From NCBI GenBank assembly GCA_024711295.1, contig JANJTB010000028.1, positions 141,164-205,163 of the forward strand: a DNA stretch of 64,000 nt, written 5' to 3'. This stretch comes from a bacterium (GTDB lineage Bacteria > Bacteroidota > Ignavibacteria > Kapaibacteriales > UBA2268). Positions within the stretch are counted from its first letter, which is position 1. Every line of letters begins with the position of its first letter. The notes below the pieces were generated by a model, which worked only from the letters and a program-made list of their open reading frames with translations, had not been told where the DNA came from and ran no database searches. Shown in pieces: positions 28,138 to 36,869 of the stretch. A program made the position numbers and the translations under genes.

Positions 28138-30587
28138 AATGTTGCTGCACCAACTGTAACGAAAAATTTCGGCACGTCAGTTTGTGAGAACCTTGCGGCA
28201 ACATCTAATCTCAAAAACACTAGAATTTGATTTATACCAAATCCAGCTTCATAGTAAAATTTATCTGCTGTTGTTGATGTCTGTTTATTCTTCATCAATA
28301 ATTCATCTAAAGGTGAAAAAATGACATTATCACTAAACTCTGTATAAGCAACATTTCCAAAAATTGTAAATTCGAGCCCAAACGATGCGACATTTGGAAT
28401 TCTCAATACACCAGGTATAATTTCGCCAAAATTATGCTCAAACGCAAGTGAAAAATACCTATCACCATAGAATTCCTTTACTCCAAGACCTCTAAAGGAG
28501 TTCAACCCTGCAATTCCTGAAACTGCTGATTCAAGACTGAAAAACCTTTGGGGAGGAAGATTACCTTCAGAAAAGCCGGCACTAAAACGCATGTCTAGTC
28601 TCCACAAAGGTAAAGTTTTGGTTCTTAAATTAAATGATGTCAAAAATCTTTTATAATCAAAATCAGATGATACCAGCTTTGGATCAGAAATTTGCCCCTC
28701 CAGCCTGATTCCAAAATCAGATAGTCTTCGTTCGGGTGATATGTTGTAGTTTAGTTCAAACCCTAATGCATTTTCTGTTCCTTCAATAATGCCCGGGTTA
28801 TCTCTAAACAGCCTAGATGGTGATAATATTGAGAATTCTGTGTTTATTTCTGCCTGTCGCTGTCTTTCGTGTTGAAAGTATAATTTTATGGTTTTTGGTC
28901 TTTCGAAAACATTTCTTCTGATAAACCTAAGTTGTCCTATACCTGCTTCAAATCCAATTTTATAGCCCTGGGAGTAATAGTAGTCCCCATAATCATTGTT
29001 AAACAACAAAGATGTTAAAGTTATACCTTCATTTCTGAAACCGTATGGATTGTCCATTCTTTTTAGATTATAAAAACTTTCTAGCGTAATTGCTGCCATA
29101 CGTTCTTCTTCAAAGAACTGTTTCAAAAGCAACGAACCGTATGGTCTTTTGTCGGCAAATCCATATCCAATTTTCCCAAGAGCTTCATTGTAATCAGATA
29201 AATCACCTCTTACTCCTATTCCTAAATATGCACCATGAACTCTGTTGTATGCAAATATATCCTGCCAACCTGTAAATGGTGGACGTGCTAGTTTTGCAAG
29301 CTGCCTGTTAATCGGTGCAAAATAAGTTCCGAAAAATCCTTCAGTCATTGCAGAGTCTGGATTCTCCCTTGCTCTGGCAATGGCATCATAGGCATATATT
29401 TCGTCATTGGTCAGTGGAACAACCTGATTCATTTTCCAATATAATGTATCAAATTCATCAGCTGTTTTTGATGCCTCCACTCTTTTACGATTAAAATACT
29501 TCGATGGGATATCCATGTTGTATTCAAAATCATAAGCGAATGTTTCGATTTTAATGTCAACTCTGGGGGATATTAACCATAGAAATCCTGCATCTACACT
29601 TGAGTAAATGTACATATAAGAGGGGGTAACGTACTTATTTCCGACCAGATCAAAACTTTGTTTATAAAATAGCACAGCATCAAAAGGAAGCTTTACAGCA
29701 ACGTTTGGGGTCAAATCTACATATTTTGGTACAAGTTTAAAAGTATCGAGCAAAACGTATCCTGTAAATTGCTTACGATTATCTGACTTGGGGGTAGCTA
29801 TAATTTTTGCTATGGAGGAATCATGATTATGATATTTTTCGTCTAAAGTAAAATTGTAGTAGTCCAATGCATTCTTATGAAATGGTGTGGCAACATCATC
29901 ACCAATTAGTCTAACATAATCCTCGAATGCATTTATACTTGTACCAAACGTTACAAAATTAGCTTGTGGAGGAACATTAACGCTTTGCCTTCTTTGAATA
30001 ATCTGATTGTAATATTTATCAGGACTTTCAAAATACCCTTTTGAGTATGACTCAAATATTGATAGTATTGTAGTATCTGTGTTATTATCTTTCCTACCTG
30101 CAAAAGCTGTGTCTGCTGATGCAACAAATTTTGTGTAAAGAGAGTATGTATAAGATTTAATCGAGTCAGTGAACCTAAGCTTTCTTTCTATGGTTTTTCG
30201 CATCAGTCTTTCGGCAGTGGTCTCAGCAATTACTATTACATCTCCGGTTAGAGATGGATTGATATTAAGAATTACTTTATAATTGTCAATATTTTTGTCC
30301 AGCTTAATATCAATAATTTCAGTTTTCATTCCAACCATTGAAAATAAAATTGTATGCTGACCCTTGGGTAACTTTAATGAAAATTTACCTTCTTTATCAG
30401 ATAATTTGCCAATATCTAGATTTGCAACTCTAACTGTTACACTTCTAAGTGCATTACCTGACTCAGAGTCAATAATGTGACCTGAAAATACAAATATTGA
30501 ATCCTTCTTCATTAATAATTCTGAAGAAAGGATAGTTTTGGGTATAAATAAGGAAAAAGCAAAAATTAATAAAATTCTAACGAACAT
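28134..30587 (-). CDS. DUF5686 outer-membrane barrel with carboxypeptidase-like domain
   Basis: 817 residues. A signal peptide is followed by a carboxypeptidase D regulatory-like (CarboxypepD_reg) domain (FSGHIIDSESGNALRSVTVRVANLDIGKLSDKEGKFSLKLPKG). Then comes the DUF5686 region (LMRKTIERKLRFTDSIKSYTYSLYTKF) and a C-terminal beta-barrel of Bac_surface_Ag type (SAVSGIAGLNSFRGLGVKEFYGDRYFSLAFEHNF). This architecture is common in Bacteroidota. It is an outer-membrane protein of unknown transport or assembly role. It stands alone, 92 bp from the deaminase gene upstream on the same strand. Confidence 0.88.
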   Translation of the reverse strand: MFVRILLIFAFSLFIPKTILSSELLMKKDSIFVFSGHIIDSESGNALRSVTVRVANLDIGKLSDKEGKFSLKLPKGQHTILFSMVGMKTEIIDIKLDKNIDNYKVILNINPSLTGDVIVIAETTAERLMRKTIERKLRFTDSIKSYTYSLYTKFVASADTAFAGRKDNNTDTTILSIFESYSKGYFESPDKYYNQIIQRRQSVNVPPQANFVTFGTSINAFEDYVRLIGDDVATPFHKNALDYYNFTLDEKYHNHDSSIAKIIATPKSDNRKQFTGYVLLDTFKLVPKYVDLTPNVAVKLPFDAVLFYKQSFDLVGNKYVTPSYMYIYSSVDAGFLWLISPRVDIKIETFAYDFEYNMDIPSKYFNRKRVEASKTADEFDTLYWKMNQVVPLTNDEIYAYDAIARARENPDSAMTEGFFGTYFAPINRQLAKLARPPFTGWQDIFAYNRVHGAYLGIGVRGDLSDYNEALGKIGYGFADKRPYGSLLLKQFFEEERMAAITLESFYNLKRMDNPYGFRNEGITLTSLLFNNDYGDYYYSQGYKIGFEAGIGQLRFIRRNVFERPKTIKLYFQHERQRQAEINTEFSILSPSRLFRDNPGIIEGTENALGFELNYNISPERRLSDFGIRLEGQISDPKLVSSDFDYKRFLTSFNLRTKTLPLWRLDMRFSAGFSEGNLPPQRFFSLESAVSGIAGLNSFRGLGVKEFYGDRYFSLAFEHNFGEIIPGVLRIPNVASFGLEFTIFGNVAYTEFSDNVIFSPLDELLMKNKQTSTTADKFYYEAGFGINQILVFLRLDVAARFSQTDVPKFFVTVGAATF

Positions 30588-30679
30588 CAGGTTAGGAATA
30601 AGATAAAAATAAAAAAACTATAGACGTTCCAAACAATTCATAATTTAATTACAATTAATTATAATGATTAATTAACAAA

Positions 30680-31123
30680 TTATTCTCCAATATCTTCATT
30701 CCAAATCTCAGGTTTCTCTCTGATGAAATCAGCCATCATTTTTATACAATCTTCATCATTCAGCACAACAACTTCAACTCCGTTATCCTTCAATAGTTTT
30801 TCAGAGCCCATAAAATTAGTATTTTCACCGATTACAATCCTGGGGATCTTATATAGCAGTATAGCACCTGTACACATTGGGCAAGGGGATAGAGTAGTAT
30901 ACAAAGTACATTCATTATATACAGAAGCCTTAAGTCTGCCGGCATTCTCAAGTGCATCCATTTCGCCATGTAGTATGGAACTTCCGCATTGAATTCTTTT
31001 GTTATGGCCTTTGCCAATAACCTGATTACCATGTACAATTACAGAACCTATCGGTATTCCGCCCTCATTCAAGCCATTCATAGCTTCTTCAATTGCTACT
31101 TTCAAAAAATCAATGTGCGACAT
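30680..31123 (-). CDS. Nucleoside/cytosine deaminase, yeast FCY1-like
   Basis: 147 residues from ATG 31123 (another ATG at 31129). The longer open frame starting at 31216 overlaps the kinase and is not credible. Zinc-dependent deaminase motifs are intact: LHGEMDALENAGR (His/Glu) and TLSPCPMCTGAIL (two Cys). The line IPRIVIGENTNFMG and the end EKPEIWNEDIGE match the yeast cytosine deaminase FCY1 layout (CTGAI, GENVNF, FEDIGE) more than TadA. It would convert cytosine to uracil for pyrimidine salvage. Start and stop overlap the upstream kinase by 14 bp. Confidence 0.85.
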   Translation of the reverse strand: MSHIDFLKVAIEEAMNGLNEGGIPIGSVIVHGNQVIGKGHNKRIQCGSSILHGEMDALENAGRLKASVYNECTLYTTLSPCPMCTGAILLYKIPRIVIGENTNFMGSEKLLKDNGVEVVVLNDEDCIKMMADFIREKPEIWNEDIGE

Positions 31124-32960
31124 CTTCATTATGCTCAATCTTTGGTAAACGAATTTTAAATTTACTACCCTCACCTGGTTTGCTTTCTGCCCAGATATTG
31201 CCACCATGTCTTTCAACGAATTCTTTGCAGAGTATTAATCCAAGACCTGTACCTTTTTCTTTTGATGTACCAAGTGTCGTTACATTTACGTCAATTCTGA
31301 ATAATTTGTCAATAATATCACTTGTCATGCCTATTCCGTTATCATTAACAAATATATTAATTGATTCAGGTTCGGCAAAGGACTCAATGGTTATAATACC
31401 TTTCTCAGGTGTGAATTTGATTGCATTTGATATTAAATTTCTTATTACAGTTGTCATCAAATTTGGATCTGCAATTAAGAAAGTATCCGGACTTACATCA
31501 TTGTTAATATGAATTGATTTTGTATCAGCATTTATTCTGTGGAGACTTATGGTGTTTTCCACTATATCACGCAGGTTGAACCTTACTGGATTAAAATCAA
31601 GAGTGCCACGTTGCGTCCTTGACCATTCCAACAGATTTTCCAATAGAGAATGAATATTTTCTGAAGAGTGTTTAAGCATTTCAAGAAATTCCTTCCTGTC
31701 ATCTTCCGAAAAATCATCGTAAGATTCGTGTAATAATCTTGTTATTTCCTTGAATGAACCAAGTGGATTACGAAGGTCATGAGCAATAATCGAAAAGAAC
31801 TTGTCCTTGGTTGCATTCAGGTCATGTATGTCGTGATAAGCATGTTCCAATTCAATTTTCGCTTTTTCAATTTCCTCTTTTTGTTTTGATAAGATTAAGT
31901 TTTCAGCTTTTTTCCTTCTTATCTGAAACCATAGCATCACACCCATTAACATAACCAAAACTACTATAGCAATTAGCAAATAGTTGATTTTTTTATTAAA
32001 TTCAGAGATTGTTTGAAGATCATTCAGGCTTAGTTCCATTTCTAAAGCTGTAAGTCCTTGTTTCAGTTTTTCCTTCGATGCATTATTCTCTAAATCACTG
32101 AGCTTTTCGAGATAGACAATGACTGAATCTTTTAAACCAACTTTCTTGTATATTGAAATAGCTTTCTGATAGGCATTGTTCAACTCATAATTAGCTTCGT
32201 TGGATTCTAAAATTTTAATTGACTTTTCTATATATGAAATAGCATCATCATAGTTTTTTTGGAGCATTTTCAGCTCTGCAAGACTAGTGTAATTTTCGGC
32301 AATCTCACTTACTATCCCTGTACTATCTAAATAAGAAATGGACTTATTATAATAGTAATACGCTGAGTCAAACATTAATTTTGTGGTGAAAAGATCTGCC
32401 AAATTATTTAAATTATTAGCTATTATGGAAGAATCTTTCGGACCGCACAGGTTGAGACTTTGGTGATAATAATAAAATGATGAATCAATATTATCCAAGT
32501 CCCTGTGCATATCACCAATTCTATTCAAAATTGTTGCCCTTACTATACTGTCGTTAGAAGAAGAATATTGATAAGACATTTTAAAGTATTCGACAGACTT
32601 TTTGTAATCCTTGAGATGACGGTAAACAGCACCAATCATAGAATAAGATTTAGATAGCATTACAGAATTATTAGACTTCTTAAAATAATCTTCTGATTCA
32701 AAGTATTTTTCTAATGCTTTGTCATTAAATCCCTTTTTTGAATAATACCTGCCAATATAATAACTTTTAAGACCCATTAAAGTGGGGTCAATTTTATCAT
32801 TATTTTTATTTAAGCTGAGTGAGAAAATTAAAAGTGAATCAATATTGTTTTTTTCGTAATATTCAAAATTCTCTTTAAGTGTACTATAATTATGATCTTC
32901 TTTGGGTTTGCAACCTAGAATACTTATAAAAATTAGTAAAGCTGCTAAAAGTTGATGCAT
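31110..32960 (-). CDS. TPR-containing sensor histidine kinase
   Basis: About 616 residues from ATG 32960. The frame runs further upstream through the antisense of tmRNA, which is not coding. The leader MHQLLAALLIFISILGC looks like a lipobox signal. Several TPR repeats follow (about residues 20-290), then a transmembrane helix (YLLIAIVVLVMLMGVMLWF) and a coiled coil. Then come a HisKA domain with the phosphorylated His in FFSIIAHDLRNPLGSFKEI, and an HATPase domain with the N box NLISNAIKFTPEKG, G1 NDNGIGM and G2 KGTGLGL. The ligand is unknown. No response regulator is adjacent; the deaminase follows with a 14 bp overlap. Confidence 0.9.
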   Translation of the reverse strand: MHQLLAALLIFISILGCKPKEDHNYSTLKENFEYYEKNNIDSLLIFSLSLNKNNDKIDPTLMGLKSYYIGRYYSKKGFNDKALEKYFESEDYFKKSNNSVMLSKSYSMIGAVYRHLKDYKKSVEYFKMSYQYSSSNDSIVRATILNRIGDMHRDLDNIDSSFYYYHQSLNLCGPKDSSIIANNLNNLADLFTTKLMFDSAYYYYNKSISYLDSTGIVSEIAENYTSLAELKMLQKNYDDAISYIEKSIKILESNEANYELNNAYQKAISIYKKVGLKDSVIVYLEKLSDLENNASKEKLKQGLTALEMELSLNDLQTISEFNKKINYLLIAIVVLVMLMGVMLWFQIRRKKAENLILSKQKEEIEKAKIELEHAYHDIHDLNATKDKFFSIIAHDLRNPLGSFKEITRLLHESYDDFSEDDRKEFLEMLKHSSENIHSLLENLLEWSRTQRGTLDFNPVRFNLRDIVENTISLHRINADTKSIHINNDVSPDTFLIADPNLMTTVIRNLISNAIKFTPEKGIITIESFAEPESINIFVNDNGIGMTSDIIDKLFRIDVNVTTLGTSKEKGTGLGLILCKEFVERHGGNIWAESKPGEGSKFKIRLPKIEHNEDVAH

Positions 32961-33125
32961 ACATTTTCTATAACAAGTTCTAAAAATTATAATTTGAGTT
33001 TGAAATAAATAAGTAGTTAAAAGTAAGAAAAAACGGACAAATATATGCTTTTTTATTTTATTATGGTTATAATACTTAAAGTGTAATAAATTAAACTCTA
33101 TATTCTTACGTCCACAGTTCAGTAA

Positions 33126-33486
33126 GGGGATGTAACGGATTCGACGGGGTGTCGGATTGTTGATGTCGCATGTCGTGCTCAATCGGTGGTGCACGTAAAT
33201 ACAACCGGTATTGCAATAAATGCAGAAAATAACTACGCTTTAGCTGCCTAATTAAATTTACGCAGCTCATCTCACTAAAAATGTGCCTGTTCATTTTTCC
33301 TGAGGTGTCGCAAACTAACAGGATAGTTCATTAGTGTGTGCTTAGCTAATGAGTGAAACCAAAAAGCAATCGGAATTGGAAACCTGTTTGTCGGTTATCC
33401 CAATTTTCAAAAAATATAGATAAACTACACATGTAGTGACTCAATGTGAAGCTCTTCGGACGCGGGTTCAACTCCCGCCATCTCCA
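33126..33486 (+). ncRNA. ssrA: Transfer-messenger RNA
   Basis: About 361 nt. The 5' end GGGGATGTAACGGATTCGACG and the 3' T-arm/acceptor (GCGGGTTCAACTCCCGC then CATCTCC plus A) form the tRNA-like domain; acceptor GGGGATG pairs with CATCTCC (one G-T). CCA is not encoded. The tag reading frame ends in AENNYALAA and a TAA at 33249. The resume codon is probably GCA at 33213, giving AINAENNYALAA, or GCA at 33222. A TATAAT-like box sits about 55 bp upstream. A terminator follows at 33502. Confidence 0.95.
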
Positions 33487-33501
33487 CAAACCAATCTTTA
33501 A

Positions 33502-33526
33502 AACCCTGACTGTGTCGGGGTTTTTT
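33502..33526 (+). terminator. Terminator of tmRNA
   Basis: AACCCTGAC and GTCGGGGTT form a 9 bp stem (one T-G pair) on a TGT loop, followed by six T. A strong intrinsic terminator 15 bp after the tmRNA end. Confidence 0.9.
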
Positions 33527-33782
33527 AGTTTATATTTTACTACTTCATTGATTAAAATAAGGATATTTGTCTTAAATATTTGGTTTTTTGAATATTCTAT
33601 TTGCTTAGTATAAATATTATAGCTATTTTTAATAATCAGATATTGAATATTTTGCAAGTATTTTCAATATCAACTTACTGATTGCGTTATTTTTTTGCTT
33701 CTTCAGTATAAAAGCCCAAAAAGGCGAACTGACAAGCGAAGGAAGTAATGTAATTATTTTATAATTATTTAGGAGAAGAGAA

Positions 33783-34328
33783 ATGAAAATATTAATTGTG
33801 ATTATTCTTGCAACTTTGATTTATCCATTTCAATTATTCTCACAATATTTTTTAGGAGAAATCACAAAAAAATCCTTTTTAATTATAGCTTTAAATGAAA
33901 ATCAATTTGATTTTGTATCATTAGAAAAGGGAACATTAGTAATACTTAACGATCAAAAACCTGTCAATGGATATTTCACTTGTTATGATATAGAATCTGA
34001 GAAATTAGGTATAATAGATAGTAAGAATGTTAAAGTTCATAAAGAAATAATAAAGCAAGAAAATTCTCAAATTCAATCTCAAAGTTATTCACAGTATTAT
34101 GAGCCTCGAATTCATATTTTTAATAATACTAGTATCAAATTGAAGCTACAAATTGGAGGAAATAAATATGAATTTAAACCAAAAGAAAGAAAAACAATTA
34201 TACTACAACCAAAAGATTATCATTATATTGCTTCTGGAACAAATGTAGAGTCGTGTTTCGGAACAGAATCGTTTAAATCTAATTATGAATATCAATGGGA
34301 ATTTTATATAATGACAAAATATCGGTAA
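33783..34328 (+). CDS. Exported protein of unknown function
   Basis: 181 residues, ATG with GGAGAAG 6 bases upstream. A signal peptide (MKILIVIILATLIYPFQLFSQ) is followed by a beta-rich body. There is a Gln/Ser-rich stretch (ENSQIQSQSYSQYYEP), then IHIFNNTSIKLKLQIGGNKYEFKPKERKTIIL, and an aromatic end. No family recognised. It stands alone between tmRNA and a plus-strand terminator. The 256 bp between the tmRNA terminator and this gene contain no other supported feature. Confidence 0.65.
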   Translation: MKILIVIILATLIYPFQLFSQYFLGEITKKSFLIIALNENQFDFVSLEKGTLVILNDQKPVNGYFTCYDIESEKLGIIDSKNVKVHKEIIKQENSQIQSQSYSQYYEPRIHIFNNTSIKLKLQIGGNKYEFKPKERKTIILQPKDYHYIASGTNVESCFGTESFKSNYEYQWEFYIMTKYR

Positions 34329-34425
34329 TTGTTATTAAAAGAGATAATTATTGTATTTTTATCGACTTTGTAAAAAATAGCTTACAAATAGCAGATGTAA
34401 TTGTCATTCTTTAATTGTTAATTCC

Positions 34426-34448
34426 AGCCCTTCCCCCAAAGGGCTTTT
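34426..34448 (+). terminator. Terminator after the exported protein
   Basis: AGCCCTT and AAGGGCT form a 7 bp perfect stem on a short C/A loop, followed by TTTTC on the plus strand. It ends the transcript of the preceding exported protein about 100 bp downstream of its stop. Confidence 0.75.
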
Positions 34449-34574
34449 CTACTTTTTTGAAAAGCCAAAAGGCACTAACTTTTGTTTGGCAACTAATTGT
34501 TCTGTTTCTTGGCGTGCTCTTAGGAAAAATTCGGCAAGTTTTCGGGCTTCTTTGTCAAACTTAGCCCCGTCCAT
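34449..34574 (-). CDS. Small ORF or gene remnant
   Basis: A 41-codon minus-strand frame reads as a charged, plausible helical peptide (KFDKEARKLAEFFLRARQ then VAKQKLVPFGFSKK) with good codon texture. It is too short to assign and looks like the tail of a longer protein whose start was lost; an in-frame stop lies 8 codons upstream of the ATG. The rest of the 34329-34814 gap holds only the terminator above and low-complexity AT. Confidence 0.3.
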   Translation of the reverse strand: MDGAKFDKEARKLAEFFLRARQETEQLVAKQKLVPFGFSKK

Positions 34575-34814
34575 TTCTTTAAGATGTTGTAATTACTTTA
34601 GCATCGAAAAGAGTATTTTTTGGACCATTCCTCTACGGAGTTGTTGAAATATCAATCAAATATTTTGTTTTTGAAGTGTTAAAAATCCAGTCTTACTTAC
34701 AGGGAAATATTATAACCGGCTTTATCTCGAATATTTTTATTTTCACTCATATATACAATATTTTCATAGATTAATTATCTTTATTTCAATTTAGACTATA
34801 ATTTACTTACTGAT

Positions 34815-36869
34815 ATGAAAACGGGAAAATATTTAATTGTTTTGTTATTATCTTTATTATTACACTCTTGCAATGAAGAAAATCCTGATTTAGTAAATCC
34901 ACCCGACAAAACAGCTTCAATCAGATTTAGATTTTTAAATTTAGGTTATGATAATAATCCAAAGGTTCTCGAGGTAACTGAAGGTGCGCGAACTCCCTCA
35001 ATATATAAGGGGGGCGTCTCGGAATCATTTAATCCTCTTGCTGATACTGGTTTCGTCAGAATTTACAAAAATGACAATACTGAATTTGAACAAACTCAAA
35101 TGGTCAGGTTTATCAGAAATACAAATTATACTTTTTTGGGATTGAGTTCTTCAAAATGTGATGACAGAACACAATGTAGAATTGATACCATCATTCCATT
35201 GCGGACAACATCTGCTATACCTGAGAATAATTTCGAGTCGCTTTTAAAATTTATAAATGCATTCCCTGATTCTACTGTAAGAATTACCTTAAGAATGGGG
35301 TGCCCGAATGGTGAACCACTGTTTCCTACCTATGGCTACAAGCAGTATTCTTTTACACCTATAACTGTACGATCAGGTGCTTTGAATTTCTCAGTTTTTT
35401 TGACAAGTAATGGTGCACAAGGTCCCATAAATACTTATTTGGATTTGTATTCTGTTGATTTATCACCAAAAGGTCAATATACCATAATAGCTCACGAAGA
35501 CGAATCGGGCAATCTGAAAATCAGTATTTTAGATGAAAATGATTTGAGTCCTAATGCCATCAAACCAGCGCAAATTGTACCTTTACGCACTACCGAAATC
35601 AGAACTGTAAATTTATCTACACTTGACTTATCTGTGCATCTCAAACAATCAGGAATTGTTGATGATAATGTACCTTCGCTTACCATTGATGATTTTAGAA
35701 GTGTCGAAGTCTGCAAGTCTTCATCGTCTGATACTTTGGAAATAGTTTATAACAACTCATCAAAGTCAAATATAGTGACTTCTCTCGATGTTTTGAGTAA
35801 ATACACCCTAATCGTTTACGATTCTGCTGATGTTAAGGCAGGTGGAGCCATTTTAATTCCACCACCCAAGCTGAACGTTGATATCGAAGGAAAAGCTCTT
35901 GTTAGGGTTGTAAATACACTTGAATCTGCAACAGGTATTAATGTTTCAATAGGCGCCAGATTGGAATCAGACAGGGTTAACTTTGTAAATGGTTTTAGTT
36001 CGGGTATTTCATTGGCATCTAGATTAAGATTTACTGAGGTGTCTCAATATACGGCATTAAATCCCGGTCCGGGTCCAATAAGTGTATTTACTGCATCTGA
36101 TCCGGCAAGATTATTGTTTGCTACTAACACATATTTTGAAGCAAATAAGCAATACTTGATAATTGTGACTAAAGATGATTTTGGAAATATTAAGTTAACG
36201 ATAGTTGACGAAGATGACCAATCCAAGAAAGTTGATTATCTTATTAAAGGAATATTTTTTCAATTAGTTAATGCAACAACAGATAACAGTAACATTAATG
36301 TTAACATCAATTCAATATCAACAGGCAAAAAGATTCTTGAAAATGCTACTGTTCAGGTATCAAATTCTATAGCTACTGTTATAGATGAAGATTTTCAAAT
36401 TGTCAACATTAACGGAAAAGAATATACTACAAATGCTACTGATGATGAACGAGTAATATGTGTGGCTTCAGGTACTCAACAGGATTTTAACTTAATTACC
36501 AGCAAATTCAAACCACTAAGTATTGATCAAAACAATATTTTTAGGGTAAGATTTGTAAATGCAACACTTGATATGCAATATGTTAAGTTAAGAAAAAACC
36601 TTCAGGATTCGGTATTCTTCGAAAGTGTTGAAAAAAATACTTTTTCATCTTATAATGTTGAAACAAGAGAACAAAAGCCAACTTTTTTCTTTTTTGAGGA
36701 CGAAAGCAAGGGATATATATCGCGTTTTAGCGATGTTTTGATGTCCTTGGGAAAAAGTTATAGTATCATTCTTTATGGAAATTCGGGTAGAGAGTGTTTT
36801 AAATATTACGATTCACAAGCTAAAGTAGAACCTAACTGCTACTCATTTATTATTCAACAGGAGTTTTGA
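34815..36869 (+). CDS. Lipoprotein with DUF4397-like repeats
   Basis: 684 residues. The leader MKTGKYLIVLLLSLLLHSC ends in a lipobox (Cys19), so it is a probable lipoprotein. The mature part has recurring beta units that begin IRFRFLNLG, ALVRVVNTLES, FFQLVNATTD and FRVRFVNAT. These fit the DUF4397 type of surface repeat (R-V-N-A signature). Each unit ends with a strand such as YTIIAHEDESGNLKISILDE, which also recurs (YLIIVTKDDFGNIKLTIVDE). The role is unknown, possibly surface binding. Its stop overlaps the next gene's ATG by one base. Confidence 0.75.
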   Translation: MKTGKYLIVLLLSLLLHSCNEENPDLVNPPDKTASIRFRFLNLGYDNNPKVLEVTEGARTPSIYKGGVSESFNPLADTGFVRIYKNDNTEFEQTQMVRFIRNTNYTFLGLSSSKCDDRTQCRIDTIIPLRTTSAIPENNFESLLKFINAFPDSTVRITLRMGCPNGEPLFPTYGYKQYSFTPITVRSGALNFSVFLTSNGAQGPINTYLDLYSVDLSPKGQYTIIAHEDESGNLKISILDENDLSPNAIKPAQIVPLRTTEIRTVNLSTLDLSVHLKQSGIVDDNVPSLTIDDFRSVEVCKSSSSDTLEIVYNNSSKSNIVTSLDVLSKYTLIVYDSADVKAGGAILIPPPKLNVDIEGKALVRVVNTLESATGINVSIGARLESDRVNFVNGFSSGISLASRLRFTEVSQYTALNPGPGPISVFTASDPARLLFATNTYFEANKQYLIIVTKDDFGNIKLTIVDEDDQSKKVDYLIKGIFFQLVNATTDNSNINVNINSISTGKKILENATVQVSNSIATVIDEDFQIVNINGKEYTTNATDDERVICVASGTQQDFNLITSKFKPLSIDQNNIFRVRFVNATLDMQYVKLRKNLQDSVFFESVEKNTFSSYNVETREQKPTFFFFEDESKGYISRFSDVLMSLGKSYSIILYGNSGRECFKYYDSQAKVEPNCYSFIIQQEF

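Noticed and set aside
33106..33294. Minus-strand ORF and upstream extension of the TPR kinase across tmRNA
   Set aside because: Antisense of the tmRNA 5' domain. The kinase has a proper signal-bearing start at 32960.
33346..33657. Minus-strand ORF of 103 codons overlapping tmRNA
   Set aside because: It is the antisense of the tmRNA 3' end (WRWRELNPRPKS), a well-known false gene.
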